Source: Croceivirga sp.
GTDB lineage: Bacteria > Bacteroidota > Bacteroidia > Flavobacteriales > Flavobacteriaceae
Direction: 5' to 3'
Length of the DNA stretch: 64,000 nucleotides
Assembly: GCA_028284665.1 (NCBI GenBank)
Contig: JANQRG010000045.1
Location: forward strand, 124,001 to 188,000
A program made the translations under genes and the position numbers. Positions 62,717 to 64,000 of this stretch are shown in pieces. Position 1 is the first letter of the stretch; every line of letters starts with the position of its first letter. The notes under the pieces are model-generated. The model worked only from the letters and a program-made list of their open reading frames with translations. It was not told the origin of the DNA and made no database searches.

Positions 62717-63907
62717 TTATCCTAATATTGCAGCAATACCCGGGAGTGTCTTCCCTTCCAGGCTTTCCAACATTGCTCCTCCTCCTGTAGATACATAGCT
62801 CACTTTATCCTGAAACCCAAACTGTTTTACCGCCGCTACAGAATCGCCCCCTCCAACCAGGGAGAAGGCCCCTTTTTGCGTGGCTTCATCCACAAAATTG
62901 CCAATTGCAATAGTTCCATTGGCAAAAGGTTTCATTTCAAAAACTCCTGCTGGGCCATTCCATAATATCGTTTTGGAATTGATGATCACCTCCTTAAATT
63001 TTTCCAAAGTCTGTGGCCCAACATCCAGCCCCTGCCAACCTTCGGGGATTTGATCAACCGGTACGATTTGTGTATTTGCATTTTCATCAAAGGCATCTGC
63101 AGCCAGGACATCTGCCGGTAAATGCACTGCTACCCCCTTATCTTTTGCTAGCCTCAAAATGTTCAGTGCCAATTCAAGCTTATCATCCTCACAAATGGAA
63201 CTCCCCACTTGACCTCCCTGCGCTTTAACAAAAGTATAGGTCATTCCTCCTCCTACGATAAGATGGTCCACCTTATCCAAAATGTTTTCGATGATCGTTA
63301 TTTTAGAAGATACTTTGGCTCCCCCTAATATTGCAGTGACCGGTTTTTCTCCCGTTTGCATAACTTTTTCAATGGCCTTTATCTCTTTCGCCAACAGATA
63401 CCCAAAACACTTTGAAGTTGGGAAAAAATCTGCTACGATGGTTGTGGACGCATGGGCTCTGTGTGCTGTACCAAAAGCATCATTTACATAGACATCCCCA
63501 AAGGTTGCCAGTTGTTCAGCAAAATCCCGATCTCCTTTTTCCTCTTCAGCATAAAACCTGAGGTTCTCCAGTAATAACACTTCCCCATCCTGCAAATCAT
63601 CATATGCTGCTTTCACTTTTTCACCGACAGAATCATCAACAAACTTCACTTGAACACCAATAATCTCAGACACTTTTTCACTGATATGACGTAACGACAT
63701 TGCCGCATTCCTTGTGCCTTTAGGCCTCCCCAAATGACTCATTAAAACAGCGCTTCCTCCATCTTCCAGTACCTTTACTATTGTAGGCTTTGCGGCTTCA
63801 ATCCGGCTGGTATCCGTAACCTGGAAGTCTTTATCCAGGGGAACATTAAAATCTACCCGAATAAGCGCTTTTTTATGTTCAAAGTTATAGTCGTCTACTG
63901 TTTTCAT
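62717..63907 (-). CDS. pgk: Phosphoglycerate kinase
   Basis: The 396-residue glycolytic enzyme transfers phosphate between 1,3-bisphosphoglycerate and ADP. It shows [31 protein letters not shown] and [13 protein letters not shown]. Length is typical. It is separated from the transglycosylase gene by 115 bases. A TAnnTTTG box precedes it. Confidence 0.98.
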   Translation of the reverse strand: MKTVDDYNFEHKKALIRVDFNVPLDKDFQVTDTSRIEAAKPTIVKVLEDGGSAVLMSHLGRPKGTRNAAMSLRHISEKVSEIIGVQVKFVDDSVGEKVKAAYDDLQDGEVLLLENLRFYAEEEKGDRDFAEQLATFGDVYVNDAFGTAHRAHASTTIVADFFPTSKCFGYLLAKEIKAIEKVMQTGEKPVTAILGGAKVSSKITIIENILDKVDHLIVGGGMTYTFVKAQGGQVGSSICEDDKLELALNILRLAKDKGVAVHLPADVLAADAFDENANTQIVPVDQIPEGWQGLDVGPQTLEKFKEVIINSKTILWNGPAGVFEMKPFANGTIAIGNFVDEATQKGAFSLVGGGDSVAAVKQFGFQDKVSYVSTGGGAMLESLEGKTLPGIAAILG

Positions 63908-63927
63908 GTGGTCTCGTTTTAGTTTAT

Positions 63928-63935
63928 CAAATGTA
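63928..63935 (-). promoter_or_regulatory. Possible -7 box of pgk
   Basis: On the minus strand the sequence tacatttg matches TAnnTTTG and ends 20 bases before the pgk ATG. The remaining bases to 64000 contain no other feature I recognise. Confidence 0.5.
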
Positions 63936-64000
63936 GTTAATTCCCTAGCCTTAGAAAACCGATTTCAGGGAGGATGCCTGGATTTAATAGTATACTTCAA

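Overview
The window reads as a chromosome segment of a marine member of the Bacteroidota, family Flavobacteriaceae. The evidence is the set of clade-typical proteins (PorW/SprE-like and PorE-like type IX secretion proteins, bactofilin next to an AtpZ-led ATP synthase operon, DUF4837, DUF6427, DUF6341, DUF6747 and DUF6909-type proteins), -7 boxes of the form TAnnTTTG, frequent TTG starts, and an arsenosugar cluster that suggests a marine habitat. No tRNA, rRNA, CRISPR array, integrase or intact insertion sequence was seen.

Layout. 1-4.6 kb: the start of a flippase gene cut by the window edge, a small lipoprotein, a lipoprotein sulfatase and a TetA-like MFS exporter. 4.7-13.4 kb: one minus-strand run sprE/porW-like, bactofilin, atpZ, a DUF6168-like membrane protein, atpB-E-F-H-A-G. 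The beta and epsilon subunits are not here. 13.5-26.7 kb: mixed single genes, including a GlxA-type regulator, DUF2461, two tandem SnoaL-like proteins, a membrane-bound propeller/AraC regulator without a kinase, three small exported proteins, a DUF5687 ABC exporter pair, a PaaE-like reductase, a Crp-like regulator and a patatin. 26.8-29.9 kb: part of an arsenosugar pathway (TIGR04282-type transferase, peroxidase-like protein, ArsS) and a TetR regulator. 29.9-34.1 kb: GT9, DUF4254, DUF6427, DUF6341 and purD.

34.1-52.7 kb is a surface polysaccharide locus read on the minus strand. It holds a Wzz-like protein, rfbB-A-C without rfbD, an unusual four-gene set (DRE-TIM aldolase fused to a DUF115-like domain, CMP-sugar cytidylyltransferase, HAD phosphatase, and after the Wzx flippase a second DUF115-like protein), Wzy-like proteins, GT4 and GT2 transferases, a decayed SDR epimerase, an O-antigen ligase-like protein, the initiating sugar-phosphate transferase and a UDP-xylose synthase-like enzyme. 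The middle of the locus is visibly richer in A+T than its flanks, which suits horizontal replacement. The aldolase/CMP-transferase/DUF115 set is the best candidate for an undescribed system: it has the parts expected for making and transferring a CMP-activated ulosonic acid, but no NeuB-type synthase.

52.7-64 kb returns to core genes: DUF6909, GH3-like enzyme, M23 peptidase, tatA, a PorE-like OmpA protein, a 56-residue DUF6747-type membrane protein, DUF4837 lipoprotein, a MltD-like transglycosylase with LysM domains, and pgk.
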